Assembly: GCA_039819785.1 (NCBI GenBank)
Contig: JBCBRH010000012.1
Span: 37,245 to 101,244 of the forward strand
Source of the DNA: JBCBRD01 sp039819785
Lineage (GTDB): Bacteria; Pseudomonadota; Alphaproteobacteria; Rhizobiales; Hyphomicrobiaceae
Direction: 5' to 3'
DNA: 64,000 bases
This document shows, piece after piece, positions 8,918-18,700 of this stretch (its first letter is position 1; every line of letters begins with the position of its first letter). Below the pieces are notes generated by a model. That model did not search any database and was not told where the DNA came from. It saw nothing but the letters and a program-made list of their open reading frames with translations. Made by a program: the position numbers and the translations under genes.

Positions 8918-9790
8918 TCAGTTGCGAACGGCGGGCGTCTCGACCGAAAGGCCCTTGCCGCGTGAAGCAACGTAAAGCTCGAGTGCCACGAATTCTTCAC
9001 CGCCAACTTTGTACGGCGTTGCACGAATATTCTTCATGCAGCCTTTGAAGCGTCGGTGCGCGGATCCCATTTTCTGCCACTTGAACCGATAGGTCGGGAA
9101 GCCGTTGATGTTGCCCTGGCTCAGGTGGTCAGCACGAATGCGTTTACCGTAGTAGTTTTCGTGGCAATTGGCGCATGACATATCGAGTTGCCCCACGCGC
9201 GAATAATAGATCTTCTTGCCCTTTTCGTACCAAGGAGCCATCGGGCCGTCGGTTTTTGGGTTGACCGGCATACCACGCGACTGAAGGCCGATATAGGCCG
9301 TCATGCCCAACATGTCGTTAGATTCCCACTTCCACGGCTCCGCACCCATGTTGGTCGTCCGGCAACCATTGATATGCTGTTCCAGCGTGAGCGGCTTGCC
9401 GGCCTTCTCGCTCCACTTCGGCATTTCAGCGCGCACGCCCTTCATACTTTCAGGCGCATCATTGTGGCAGCTGGCACAGGATTTGTTTTCAGTCCCCTCC
9501 ACCTTCGACCACGTGGATTCAGCAGATTCCACCAGCGTAAAACCGGGATTCTCGAAATCATCTGTCTGCAGCGCCTGTGTCTCGGGGCTGCGGAACCGCC
9601 AACCGGAATAAATCGTCTCAAACGGCGAGCCTTCGGGCGCCTTGACGCTGGTGGTCAACGTTTCACCGTCGATGACCAATTGGTTGTCGTTAGGGTCAGC
9701 CAACACCGCCTGCCCGGCCGCTATGGTCGCAACCACTGCAACACCAGCGGACATCCAAGCCGTTCCGCGCCGAAGTTTTTTGGCAATCAT
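8918..9790 (-). CDS. soxA: SoxA, dihaem cytochrome c
   Basis: A 290-residue exported cytochrome with a signal peptide ending near residue 31. Two haem sites are present, CASCH (Cys105, Cys108, His109) and CANCH (Cys206, Cys209, His210), and the catalytic cysteine-persulfide ligand sits in RRFKGC (Cys251). This makes it the two-haem type of SoxA. With SoxX it oxidatively couples thiosulfate to the cysteine of SoxYZ. It lies 119 bp downstream of soxZ in the expected order. All key residues are intact. Confidence 0.96.
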   Translation of the reverse strand: MIAKKLRRGTAWMSAGVAVVATIAAGQAVLADPNDNQLVIDGETLTTSVKAPEGSPFETIYSGWRFRSPETQALQTDDFENPGFTLVESAESTWSKVEGTENKSCASCHNDAPESMKGVRAEMPKWSEKAGKPLTLEQHINGCRTTNMGAEPWKWESNDMLGMTAYIGLQSRGMPVNPKTDGPMAPWYEKGKKIYYSRVGQLDMSCANCHENYYGKRIRADHLSQGNINGFPTYRFKWQKMGSAHRRFKGCMKNIRATPYKVGGEEFVALELYVASRGKGLSVETPAVRN

Positions 9791-9909
9791 GCCATCCTCC
9801 CTAGCCCCGCCATTCAGCGTCGTTGCGCCTTGGCGGGTTTTTCATTCTTCAAAACGTGCATCCGCAAAATCAAAAGCCGCCGCTGGACGCGACAAAACCC
9901 AATTTCACT

Positions 9910-10242
9910 TTAGCCTTCGACGGCGATTTTCTTCTTCGTTTCATAAGTGGACCCATCATCATCGGTCCAGATGAATTCGAACTCGCCGCTCTCTGGAACT
10001 TTGACCGAGAACGTCAAAAATGGATTGGCCGAAAGCGCGGGCTGGATATCGACGCTGAACACGTCCGTACCGTTGAATTTGGCTTCGAACTTATTGATGA
10101 TTTTCCGCGGGATCAGTTCACCTGTCTTGCGGTCTTTCCGTTGACCGCTTTCCATCTTGTGACTGATCAGCGTTTTGATTTCGACGACCTCGCCTTTGGA
10201 AGCGGTCTTGGGGACTTTTACGCGTGGTTTTGGTTTTGCCAT
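9910..10242 (-). CDS. soxZ: SoxZ, sulfur-carrier subunit
   Basis: A 110-residue protein starting MAKPKPRVKVP, with no signal peptide, as is usual because SoxZ is exported bound to SoxY. The beta-sandwich pattern is clear: EVVEIKTLISHKMESGQRKD, FEAKFNGTDVF, and SGEFEFIWTDDDGSTYE. It forms the SoxYZ carrier that shuttles sulfur intermediates between SoxAX, SoxB and SoxCD. The start at 10242 is picked by alignment to the family; the ribosome site (AAAGA) is weak. The gene lies 113 bp after soxY. Confidence 0.95.
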   Translation of the reverse strand: MAKPKPRVKVPKTASKGEVVEIKTLISHKMESGQRKDRKTGELIPRKIINKFEAKFNGTDVFSVDIQPALSANPFLTFSVKVPESGEFEFIWTDDDGSTYETKKKIAVEG

Positions 10243-10355
10243 GATATGAATCTTTCGAATCTGACTGGAACGAAACGGGGCTTCAAAAAACCGGAGGTCG
10301 GCGGGGATCACAATGCGAGGTCACTCCGCTCAGGTACCACCGGTTGGCTCGCGGC

Positions 10356-10829
10356 CTACCCGCCACATCCGCCAATCGTCACCTTGATCTCCTTTTTGTC
10401 CATGAAGACCGTACCATCACTCATCTTCGCGACCGCGATGATATTCTGGGTCTTTGCAAGACGGACACGCGTTGCAGCCGACGCTTCGCCACTCATCTTG
10501 GAAAAGTTGAACGTGGCCACACCGGGGTTCGGGTTGCCATCAGCCAGGACCAGCACCGATGTGACATAGCTCTCATCGGTCATCGGGCTTTCGACCGAAA
10601 ATGAAATTGGAACCGTATTTCCATTTTCAGCGATCTCAGGGGTGGTCAGCGAAACCTTCCCAGTTCCTGGCGTTGCGCCACCAGCAAATTTGGCAATCGC
10701 GTCATCGACAGCGTTGCCTTTCGCCACTGCGACCGTTGCGCCAGGCACGCCGACAAATGGAACACCGAGCGACAAAGCCGCAACGGCACCTGCACTTAAA
10801 GCAAGGGCACTACGCCGTGTTACGTTCAT
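10356..10829 (-). CDS. soxY: SoxY, sulfur-carrier protein with GGCGG arm
   Basis: A 157-residue protein with a Tat signal (VTRRSALALSAG) followed by a hydrophobic segment ending VAVAKG. The mature part is a SoxY beta-sandwich and ends in the diagnostic swinging-arm motif GGCGG, whose Cys carries the sulfur substrate through the whole Sox cycle. The hydrophobic Tat signal would also carry SoxZ across the membrane. It follows soxX after 103 bp. Every diagnostic feature is intact. Confidence 0.97.
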   Translation of the reverse strand: MNVTRRSALALSAGAVAALSLGVPFVGVPGATVAVAKGNAVDDAIAKFAGGATPGTGKVSLTTPEIAENGNTVPISFSVESPMTDESYVTSVLVLADGNPNPGVATFNFSKMSGEASAATRVRLAKTQNIIAVAKMSDGTVFMDKKEIKVTIGGCGG

Positions 10830-10932
10830 GGTTCGAACTCCTGAATATCTTCTATGTTTTCGATAATGCCGTGGGACCGGGACAATCTCACAACCAAGAA
10901 AATGCCATTACGGCACGACAAGTCCCTGTCTC

Positions 10933-11403
10933 TTACGGCTTGTCTGTCAGCGTCATCAGATACGCCACGACGTCTTCGACCTGTTCTGCCGACAAAATAG
11001 ACTTGCCTTCGAACTTGTCGGCTGCACGGTAATAGCCCGATGCTTTGTAGAACGCCGGCATGATCGTGCCTTCACCAAAGACGGCTTTGGAATTCACGAT
11101 TATCGCGCGCAACTCCGCTTCACTGTAGCGGCTTGCAACCCCATCAAGCGCGGGGCCCACCTCACCATGGAACTGCTCTTTGCTGGTGTCAGAATTGACG
11201 TGACACGCCAGACAGTTCCCCAGCCTACGTCCTATAAAAGCTTCTTTACCGGCGTCTGGGTTTCCTTTTGCATTGGTCAAAGAGGTGGCAATCGCGCCGT
11301 CTTTTATCGCGACATCACCCGGTTTGATGACATCGGCACCAGCAATGCTTGTGACTGCCATCAACCCGCACATAGCGGCAGGAATCCCCCACGTGAATTT
11401 CAT
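10933..11403 (-). CDS. soxX: SoxX, monohaem cytochrome c
   Basis: A 156-residue exported cytochrome c with a signal peptide (about residues 1-23) and one haem site CLACH (Cys64, Cys67, His68); GTIMPAFY supplies the likely methionine ligand. It is the electron-accepting partner of SoxA in the thiosulfate-coupling enzyme. The ATG at 11403 has a GGGAGG box 11 bases upstream; the codon before it (TTG) is an unlikely start. It heads the XYZABCD run; the 270 bp between it and soxW hold no gene I can see and may contain the operon promoter. Confidence 0.95.
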   Translation of the reverse strand: MKFTWGIPAAMCGLMAVTSIAGADVIKPGDVAIKDGAIATSLTNAKGNPDAGKEAFIGRRLGNCLACHVNSDTSKEQFHGEVGPALDGVASRYSEAELRAIIVNSKAVFGEGTIMPAFYKASGYYRAADKFEGKSILSAEQVEDVVAYLMTLTDKP

Positions 11404-11673
11404 CAAGTCTAGCCTCCCTAAATAGGCGTTTTGCGTCTTATTGGCGCATATATTAGCAAACGTCCTAACCCATGGCCAATCACTTTGTCCAGCACGTTTT
11501 ATCTAGCCAAACCCATTTTGACGACATATTCATACCTTCAAACACATCAACCATGGGCAAAACCTACTGAGCAGGTGCAGCAAACACAGTATGCGCTTTG
11601 TTGCGCAGCAAATAGCCCGAACAAAACGACGTAACCCTGCAGGAATTCATCACAAGCTGATGACCGCAAGATT

Positions 11674-12273
11674 CTACTCAGTCCTGCCACCGAGTTGACG
11701 CGCATGGAATTCCTGAAAGCTCTCATTGGTCAGGTACCCACGATCCCGCACCCATTGAAACATGTGCAAAACCGTCCCTTTTTGAAAAGCACCCGGCATA
11801 CTGGAGACGCTGGCATCGCGTGCCGTCGCCACATCCTCTGGAACGGCATCGGGCATGAACAGGACCGTCGGCGTAAACAGAACCCGCCAACGCTTCGCGG
11901 CCCCTTTTTCGGTCAACGTGGTGCCGTCGAGGTCCGTCACATCACCGGCACCATAAAGATTGTACTGCACGACCATGAAGTTCTTTTCGATAAACGCCTT
12001 GACTTCTGGATCAGAGAAAACCGTTTCATGAAGCTTCTTGCAGTAGGAACACCCGCGCTGTTCGAATATGATCGCAAGGCGCTTCCCCTCAGCTTTGGCG
12101 GTCTCGATATCCTCGGCGACATCGTTGAAGGTGACCGTGAACCAGGGCTGCTTATGAAGCCCATCATCACCCACTTCGCCGGCCCATGCTGCACCCGCGA
12201 ACAACACACTCCAGATAACACCCGCCGCAAAGATCGCAGCTGCCGCCTGACAAATCGTGTCGCGCTGAACCAT
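11674..12273 (-). CDS. soxW: SoxW-like periplasmic thioredoxin
   Basis: A 199-residue thioredoxin-fold protein with a signal peptide (hydrophobic residues 9-31, ending AWA). The active-site pair is CSYC (Cys75, Cys78) within FEQRGCSYCKKLHETVFSDP, followed by the cis-proline region RVLFTPTVLFM. SoxW-type proteins keep Sox components reduced in the periplasm. A strong GGAGG precedes the ATG at 12273. It is transcribed in the sox direction and is divergent from the second thioredoxin-like gene at 12412, so the 138 bp between them must hold promoters for both. No SoxV (CcdA-like) electron donor is nearby. The symbol is by position and motif. Confidence 0.8.
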   Translation of the reverse strand: MVQRDTICQAAAAIFAAGVIWSVLFAGAAWAGEVGDDGLHKQPWFTVTFNDVAEDIETAKAEGKRLAIIFEQRGCSYCKKLHETVFSDPEVKAFIEKNFMVVQYNLYGAGDVTDLDGTTLTEKGAAKRWRVLFTPTVLFMPDAVPEDVATARDASVSSMPGAFQKGTVLHMFQWVRDRGYLTNESFQEFHARQLGGRTE

Positions 12274-12411
12274 CGGGAGACCTCCTTGAAAACACCATCA
12301 GCGTCACCGGACGTATACCCGGCTCTCAGCTCCAGCCCGAAGTCATGTGCGAGCCTTAATTTGAACGAAGACACGAGCAGGCCGTACGCGTCAACAAACC
12401 TGAGCGCTGCC

Positions 12412-12888
12412 ATGCAAAGCCTCGCGGCATTCATCTCCAAAACCATCGTCACGGCCGCCGCCATCACCATGGCCGTCGTCATCGGCAGCAGCGCCATCAC
12501 ATCAGCTGACGCTGCCGAACTCGTCATGTTCGAAGAAGACGGGTGTGAGTGGTGTCACAAATGGAATGAAGAAATCGGCGTCGTCTACGATCGCACCGAC
12601 GAAGGCCGCCGGGCCCCGTTGCGGCGCGTCGACATCCATGCCCCCCGACCTGTCGACTTGCGCGAGATCACGCGCATCAACTTTACACCGACCTTTGTGG
12701 TGATTGAGAACGGCAAGGAATACGGCCGGATCCTAGGGCACCCAGGAGAGGATTTCTTCTGGCCCATGCTTCAAAAAATCCTGGCCACGCTGCCGCAACA
12801 AGTACCATCCGAAAATGACAGCGCCAGATCATTCTATGAAAAGCCGCAACCGATCGCCTTTCAGGAACAATCGCAGCCAAAGCCGTAA
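12412..12888 (+). CDS. soxS: SoxS-like periplasmic thioredoxin
   Basis: A 158-residue protein with a signal peptide ending near SADAAE (residue 35) and a short thioredoxin-like domain bearing CEWC (Cys45, Cys48) in MFEEDGCEWCHKW. A cis-proline region, NFTPTFVVIENGKEYGRILGHPG, follows. SoxS in Paracoccus is a thioredoxin that reactivates SoxYZ; this gene has the size, location and motif for such a role, though the match is by inference. The tail after residue 125 is Gln/Pro-rich. I chose the ATG at 12412 because it gives a clean signal peptide. The next gene starts 27 bp downstream, so they likely form an operon. Confidence 0.72.
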   Translation: MQSLAAFISKTIVTAAAITMAVVIGSSAITSADAAELVMFEEDGCEWCHKWNEEIGVVYDRTDEGRRAPLRRVDIHAPRPVDLREITRINFTPTFVVIENGKEYGRILGHPGEDFFWPMLQKILATLPQQVPSENDSARSFYEKPQPIAFQEQSQPKP

Positions 12889-12914
12889 AAAAAGAAAAAC
12901 CGGAGGACCCCTGA

Positions 12915-13949
12915 ATGCCATTGAACTGGACAACGCAAAGTCGCACGACCGCGAACCCTGGGCGCGCTCCGCTCACGTCACGCACCACCGGCGAACCCAG
13001 CCCAAACCTGACGACCCGAACGATCGACCGCCGGACGTTCTCAGCCCTTCTGGCAGGCACCACAGCAGCAGGCCTTCTTGTCCGCCCACAGCTTGGGTGG
13101 GCATCGGCGTCCAACACCATCGACCTTGGCAACGACATCTCGGTCACGACAATCACCGATGGGTACTTGACGCTCCCCGCGACATTCCCAGCCCCTGATG
13201 TGGAAGCCGCTGCACGCCAAGCGGCAATGGCAGCGGCGGGTCAGACCGGCGACACTTACAAATCGCCGATAAACGTGACACTCATCCAAACGCCAACGGA
13301 AAAGATCCTGGTCGATTCCGGCTCCGGCGCACACTTCATGGCAACCGCTGGCCAACTAACCGCAAACATGGAAGCCGACGGCATTGACCGCGAAGCCATC
13401 ACCAAAGTGATTTACACTCACGCCCATCCAGACCATATCTGGGGCACCTACGATGAATTCGACGAACTCACGTTTCCGAACGCAACCTTCCACATCAGCG
13501 AGGCCGAACACGCCTATTGGGCTGACCCCGGCACGCTCGATGCCTTACCCGAAGCACGCAAGACCTTCGCCATCGGCGCCAAACGCAACATCGATAGCCT
13601 TGGTGAGCAACTCCAGCGCCACCAACCAGGCGACGACATCGTGTCAGGCATAACGCTCGTCGACACCGCAGGGCACACGCCTGGGCATGTCTCGGTCCTG
13701 GTGTCCGCCGGGAACAAAACGTTCATGGTGCTCGGCGATGCCTTGAACCATCCGGTCATTTCGTTTCAGCACCCAACCTGGCATCCGAACTCTGACCATA
13801 TCAAAGATCAAGCCGTTCAAACCCGACTGAAACTACTCGATCGTCTTGTCAGCGACGAGGTCGACTTCTCGGGTTACCATCTGCCTTCCGGAGGCATGGG
13901 ACGCGCGGCCCGGAAAGCCGATGCCTTTGTGTTCGAACCGCTGACATGA
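12915..13949 (+). CDS. Tat-exported metallo-beta-lactamase-fold hydrolase
   Basis: A 344-residue protein with a Tat motif (DRRTFSALLAG, residues 39-49) and a complete metallo-beta-lactamase zinc site: THAHPDHIWG (His169, His171, Asp173, His174), AGHTPGHVS, and LGDALNH. It starts at the ATG after GGAGGACCCCTGA. In contrast to the sox-operon protein at 3846-4808, all first-loop ligands are present. Its substrate cannot be read from sequence; related exported hydrolases accompany Sox and quinoprotein systems. It overlaps the next gene by 4 bases (ATGA), so the two are translationally coupled. Confidence 0.85.
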   Translation: MPLNWTTQSRTTANPGRAPLTSRTTGEPSPNLTTRTIDRRTFSALLAGTTAAGLLVRPQLGWASASNTIDLGNDISVTTITDGYLTLPATFPAPDVEAAARQAAMAAAGQTGDTYKSPINVTLIQTPTEKILVDSGSGAHFMATAGQLTANMEADGIDREAITKVIYTHAHPDHIWGTYDEFDELTFPNATFHISEAEHAYWADPGTLDALPEARKTFAIGAKRNIDSLGEQLQRHQPGDDIVSGITLVDTAGHTPGHVSVLVSAGNKTFMVLGDALNHPVISFQHPTWHPNSDHIKDQAVQTRLKLLDRLVSDEVDFSGYHLPSGGMGRAARKADAFVFEPLT

Positions 13950-15580
13950 CCAGGAGCCCGGGCCTAGCGCCGCCATCGTTAGCCCATCCGAGATCGGCAC
14001 CCGACCCCAAATGGCGGATCAGGCTGTATCTGGCCGTCACAGCGATCTCGGCCGCCTGCGGGCTCATCGTCGAGATCGTGGCCGGCCGCATCATCGCGCC
14101 CTATCTGGGGATGTCGCTTTACACTTGGACGGCCATCATCGCCGTCGTCTTGGCTGGCTTCTCGGTCGGCAACTGGATCGGTGGCCGCCTCGCCAGTCAA
14201 TCGCCTGCGCAGGCTGCCCGCGCGACTGCCATCAGCTTTGCACTGGCTGCCCTGACAACTTTGGCCATTCTTCCACTTCTCAGGATCTTCGCCAGCACCA
14301 TCGTCGCCCTTGAGCTCCCCGCAGTCCCAACCATTCTCATCCTGACATCAGCGCTTTTTTTCGCTCCCAGTGTCTTCGTCGGCATCCCCTCACCCATCCT
14401 GACGAAGCTGGCCGTCGATGAAGACCCCTCTTCCCTCGGCCCACTCATCGGACAGTTTTTCGCAGTCGGCGCCGTCGGGTCCATCGTCGGCACACTTGCC
14501 GCAGGTTATCTGTTCATATCCTGGCTGGGCAGCACGGCGACATTGCTCACGGTAACGGCGATCTACGCGATACTGACCATCATCATGGGGTTGGATGCCC
14601 GTCGTAGACAGCAGCTGTTGACCGACGCCGACCCATCCGCCGAAACGACTTCGCGACCCACGGCCGAAGCCCTCACGGTTCTAGGTGCAGCTTTCGCAGT
14701 CGCGACGCTCAGTTTATTGGCGCTTGGCTCTCAATCGGACGCCTTCACCTCGAACTGCGACACAGAAAGCGATTACTATTGCATCCGCATCAGAGACGCG
14801 TCCGCCACGTTCGGCGCACCCTCCCGTATTCTGGTTCTCGACCACCTCGGCCACGGCATCAATCTGCGCGACGCACCCTCAATGCTGGTTTCGCCCTACC
14901 TGGAACTCCAAGACCAACTCACCAGACAAGCCTTCTCCACCAGCCAGGCAATGACCGCATTTTTTATCGGCGGCGGCGCATACACCCTTCCGCGCGCATG
15001 GTTGGCACGATATCCGCAAGCCGAAATCACGGTTGCAGAAATCGATCCAGCTGTTTCAGAAACAGCACAAAAACAGATGTGGCTGACACCATCCGACCGC
15101 CTGAACATGCTGCACCGGGATGCACGCCAAGCGTTGCGTGACCACGCCAACTCCAATGCCAAGAAGCTCGACGTGATCGTCGGAGACGCCTTTCACGACA
15201 TTGCCGTCCCACCGCATTTGGTGACACGGGAATTCTATCAGCTCATACGCGCCTCACTGCAGCCAGACGGCCTCTACCTCATGAACGTCATCGATAATCC
15301 AGACCGGCCCCGGTTGGTCGCCTCGGTGGCCAAGACCCTGTCACAGGCCTTCAACAACGTTGAAATCTGGGTCTCCAACGAAACCACAAAACGAGCAACA
15401 TTCGTTGTCCGCGCAAGTGCAAAGCCGAGCGCAAAACCCCTCCTGCAATCGAACGTGCAGGAGGGGCTGGCCTGGCAGCGATTGTCGGCAACGCAAGTCG
15501 CACAGGGCATGGCAGCCCTCAACCCGGTCGTCCTGACAGACGACCATGCCCCCGTCGACCGTCTCATCGGGCTCGAATAA
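13946..15580 (+). CDS. Membrane-fused spermidine-synthase-like protein
   Basis: A 544-residue two-part protein. Residues about 25-215 form roughly seven hydrophobic helices with repeated small-residue motifs (GLIVEIVAGRIIAPYLG, GFSVGNWIGGRLA), and residues about 235-255 add one more. The C-terminal half is a Rossmann-type spermidine synthase domain: FFIGGGAYTLPRAWL, ITVAEIDPAVSETA, RLNMLHRDARQAL and VIVGDAFHD. Proteins of this layout are common in proteobacteria, but their product is unknown; polyamine synthesis should not be assumed. It is coupled to the hydrolase gene by a 4-base overlap. A perfect hairpin lies inside the coding region at 15437-15466. Confidence 0.85.
   Translation: MTRSPGLAPPSLAHPRSAPDPKWRIRLYLAVTAISAACGLIVEIVAGRIIAPYLGMSLYTWTAIIAVVLAGFSVGNWIGGRLASQSPAQAARATAISFALAALTTLAILPLLRIFASTIVALELPAVPTILILTSALFFAPSVFVGIPSPILTKLAVDEDPSSLGPLIGQFFAVGAVGSIVGTLAAGYLFISWLGSTATLLTVTAIYAILTIIMGLDARRRQQLLTDADPSAETTSRPTAEALTVLGAAFAVATLSLLALGSQSDAFTSNCDTESDYYCIRIRDASATFGAPSRILVLDHLGHGINLRDAPSMLVSPYLELQDQLTRQAFSTSQAMTAFFIGGGAYTLPRAWLARYPQAEITVAEIDPAVSETAQKQMWLTPSDRLNMLHRDARQALRDHANSNAKKLDVIVGDAFHDIAVPPHLVTREFYQLIRASLQPDGLYLMNVIDNPDRPRLVASVAKTLSQAFNNVEIWVSNETTKRATFVVRASAKPSAKPLLQSNVQEGLAWQRLSATQVAQGMAALNPVVLTDDHAPVDRLIGLE
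15437..15466. repeat. Perfect 11-bp inverted repeat inside a coding region
   Basis: The arms cccctcctgca (15437-15447) and tgcaggagggg (15456-15466) are perfectly complementary around an 8-base loop. The hairpin is GC-rich and lies about 115 bases before the stop of the spermidine-synthase-like gene. No T-run follows, so it is not a normal terminator. It could slow translation, stabilise the 3' end of the mRNA, or be chance. Confidence 0.75.
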
Positions 15581-15774
15581 AGCCGCGACCAACAGCTCTT
15601 CCTGGCTTATGCACTCGTCGCCTATTTGCCGGTCGGTGTGTCCCCCAGGCCCGCGTCTACAGGAGCGAATCACCTACAAGCTCCGAGTGCGGAGGAGATT
15701 GCAAAGACGCTGATCCTCAAAAGTCACTCGAGGCGGCGCAATCAGTCGGCCCCTCACCACGACGGGGACCAAAC

Positions 15775-18700
15775 TTGCGAAATTCACCTCACCGTCTCAG
15801 TCACCATTTCCGCGTCGCACTCCTTGGCGGCTCATCACTGTGCGCCCTTATCGCCATCGGCCCCACGGCGGCTCAAGCCGCCTGCACCGTTGGCGCTGGC
15901 GGTGTGATCCAGTGCACCGGCACATTCACTGGCACCGGTATTGTTGAAACCCGAACCGCAAATCCCAGCACCAAGGTCACAGCGCCGCTGGACCTTGAAA
16001 CCGATACATCGACTGTCATCGATACATCTGCAGCAAACCGCCATGGCATCACGGTCAAAAGCCTGGGGGCCACAGGCGATAGCGGGCGCCACGCAACCCT
16101 CACACATAGCTCCGGGCGAGGTGAACAGGGCCACGCTTCCGGCAATATTACAGTCGACAGCGCCGGTGAAATCTCCACGACCGGCAACGACGCCATCGGC
16201 ATCTTCGGCTTAGCCATTGCAGGAAACGGCGGACGGGGCGGAAACGGCAGCAAGGTCTTTGCCAGGTCCGGGAGTGATGGTGGCGCAGGCGGTAACAACT
16301 CCAGCGTCACGGTCAGGCTCGAAAACTCCGGATCGATTACAACATCCGGAAGCACATCCCATGGGATATCGGCCCAAAACCATGGCGGTGTCGGCGGAGA
16401 TGGCGGGAGCGAAGGTGGCTTCATCGGTATTCCAACCGGCGGTGGTGGAGGTGGTGGCGACGGCGGGGTCGCCGGTGCGGTTGAAATCACGAACGATGGC
16501 ACAATCACCACAAACGCCGCCCACTCGGCAGGCATTTTCCTCCACAGCGTCGGTGGCTTCGGTGGCGCAGGTGCCAGCAGCGCTGGGTTCATCGGCTATG
16601 GTGCCAGCGGTGGCAGCGCAGGCGCCGGTGGGACCGTAACCGCAACCAACCGCAACACCCTGCAAACGCACGGGGACCACTCCATCGGCATCTACGCTCA
16701 AAGCGTCGGCGGCGGTGGCGGGCGAGGCGGCAATGGCGCTGGGATCGTCGGGCTCGGCGGCGTCGGAGGCTTTTCTGGCAACGGCGGAACCGTGAACGTG
16801 ACAAATCGGGCAGCCAGCGGCAATCCGCTTGACGCCCGTGTCATGACGTCCGGCATTGATGCGGTCGGCATCTTCGCTCAAAGCGTCGGCGGCAGTGGCG
16901 GCGATGGCGGAGACAGTGCCGGGCTTGCAGCCATCGGCGGGACGGGTGCCCATGGCGGCGTCGGTGGCGCTGTCGCGGTTGATAACCACGGCAGCATCAT
17001 CACAACCAACAAAGGCGCTGTCGGCATTCATGCCCAAAGTGCCGGTGGCGGCGGCGGCCGCGGTGGCTCGGCGGCAGGCTTTTCCTCCTTAGGTGGAGAC
17101 GGCGGTGCGGGCGGCGCTGCAAACAACATCGACCACGGAGGCGGCGTAAGGGTCGCGAACGCAACCAACGCCGTGGTCTCCACGGCTGGCGACGACGCTG
17201 ACGGGATCTTCGCCCAGAGCGTCGGCGGCGGGGGCGGCTCTGGCGGCAACAGCGTCGGCGTCGCACCAGGCTTCAGCCTTGCCATCGGCGGCAGGGGCGG
17301 TCGCGGTGGAGATGGCGGAACAGTCACCCTGACCGACTGCACAACCATCGGTTTGAGCACCGCCTGTGAAACAGTCAACACCGGCACCATAACCACGGCA
17401 GGGGACAGGTCACACGGCCTGCACGCGCAAAGTGTCGGCGGTGGCGGTGGTAAAGGTGGCTTCGCAATTGCCGCCGCAGCAGGTCCCATCGCAGCCGCCG
17501 CATCATTCGGCGGCCGAGGCGCAGGCGGCGGGAAGGGCGGCGTCGTGAATGTCTCGTCCAACAGCAACATCACCACATCCGGCAACCATTCCTTCGGCAT
17601 CTCGGCGGAAAGCATCGGTGGCGGTGGCGGCTCGGGCGGCTTTGCCATTTCAGGCACGGCATCCGAAGGTCCGTCACTGTCCTTCGCCATGGGCGGTAGC
17701 GGCGGCTCGGGCGGCAGCGGTGAGAATGTCAGCCTGACCGCACTCGGCCAGATCACAACATCCGGTTTGATCTCCCACGGCGTTTTCGCGCAAAGCGTCG
17801 GCGGCGGGGGCGGGAACGGCGGCTTCGCCGTGACAGCAGCATTGAGCGAAACCGTGGCGCTTTCAGCAGCATTCGGCGGAAGCGGTGCGGGCGGTGGTGC
17901 GGGCGGAAACGTCGATGTCACGACCAACGGAATGATCACCACCCGCGGCAACCTTTCGAATGCCATCCATGCGCAGAGCATCGGCGGCGGCGGTGGACAC
18001 GGCGGCTTTTCCGTCGGTGCAGCACTCACTTCAGGTGCACCCGCTGGATCATTTGCATTGGGCGGGTCTGGCGGCGGTGGCCAGAGCGCTGGCACAGTGG
18101 ACGTCACCAGCAATGGCGCCATCCTGACTTCAGGCGATAGTTCCTATGGGATTTTTGCACAAAGCCAGGGCGGCGGCGGCGGCTCGGGGGGCTTTTCCGG
18201 AGCGTTCTCCGGCACGAGTGGGAGTGGCGTTGATGTCGGGGTCAGCATTGGCGGTTCCGGCAGCACGGCTGGCCACGGTTCAGCGGTGACAGTCACGTCC
18301 AACGGAACCATCACGACAACCGGTCAACATGCCAGCGCCCTGATCGCACAAAGCATCGGCGGCGGCGGCGGCCACGGTGGCTTTGCCCTCAGCATGTCCG
18401 CCTCAACGGGCAATTCCCCAAGTGGCGCTGTGTCCATCGGCGGTGGCGGCGCAGGCGGCGGCAACGGCGGCAACGTCTCCGTGACGACAAACAACACGAT
18501 CTCAACGGCTGGCATACGCGCTTACGGCATTGAGGCCCAAAGCATCGGCGGCGGAGGTGGAACTGGCGGGTTCGCCTTGGCCGGCACCTTGTCAACATCG
18601 AGCGGATCAAAAAACCTGTCGTTGTCCATAGGCGGCGCAGGCGGGCCCGGCCGCGATGGGGCCATGGTGGACATCACCACCAACGGTTCAATCACGACAG

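Noticed and set aside
11695..12411. Plus-strand open frame upstream of and continuous with the soxS-like gene
   Set aside because: It is antisense to soxW; the real gene begins at the ATG at 12412, which has the signal peptide.
17028..18122. 364-codon proline-rich open frame antisense to the autotransporter, and similar frames at 15873-16592 and 18729-19082
   Set aside because: Pro-rich composition is the mirror of the Gly-rich repeats; no start site or family similarity.
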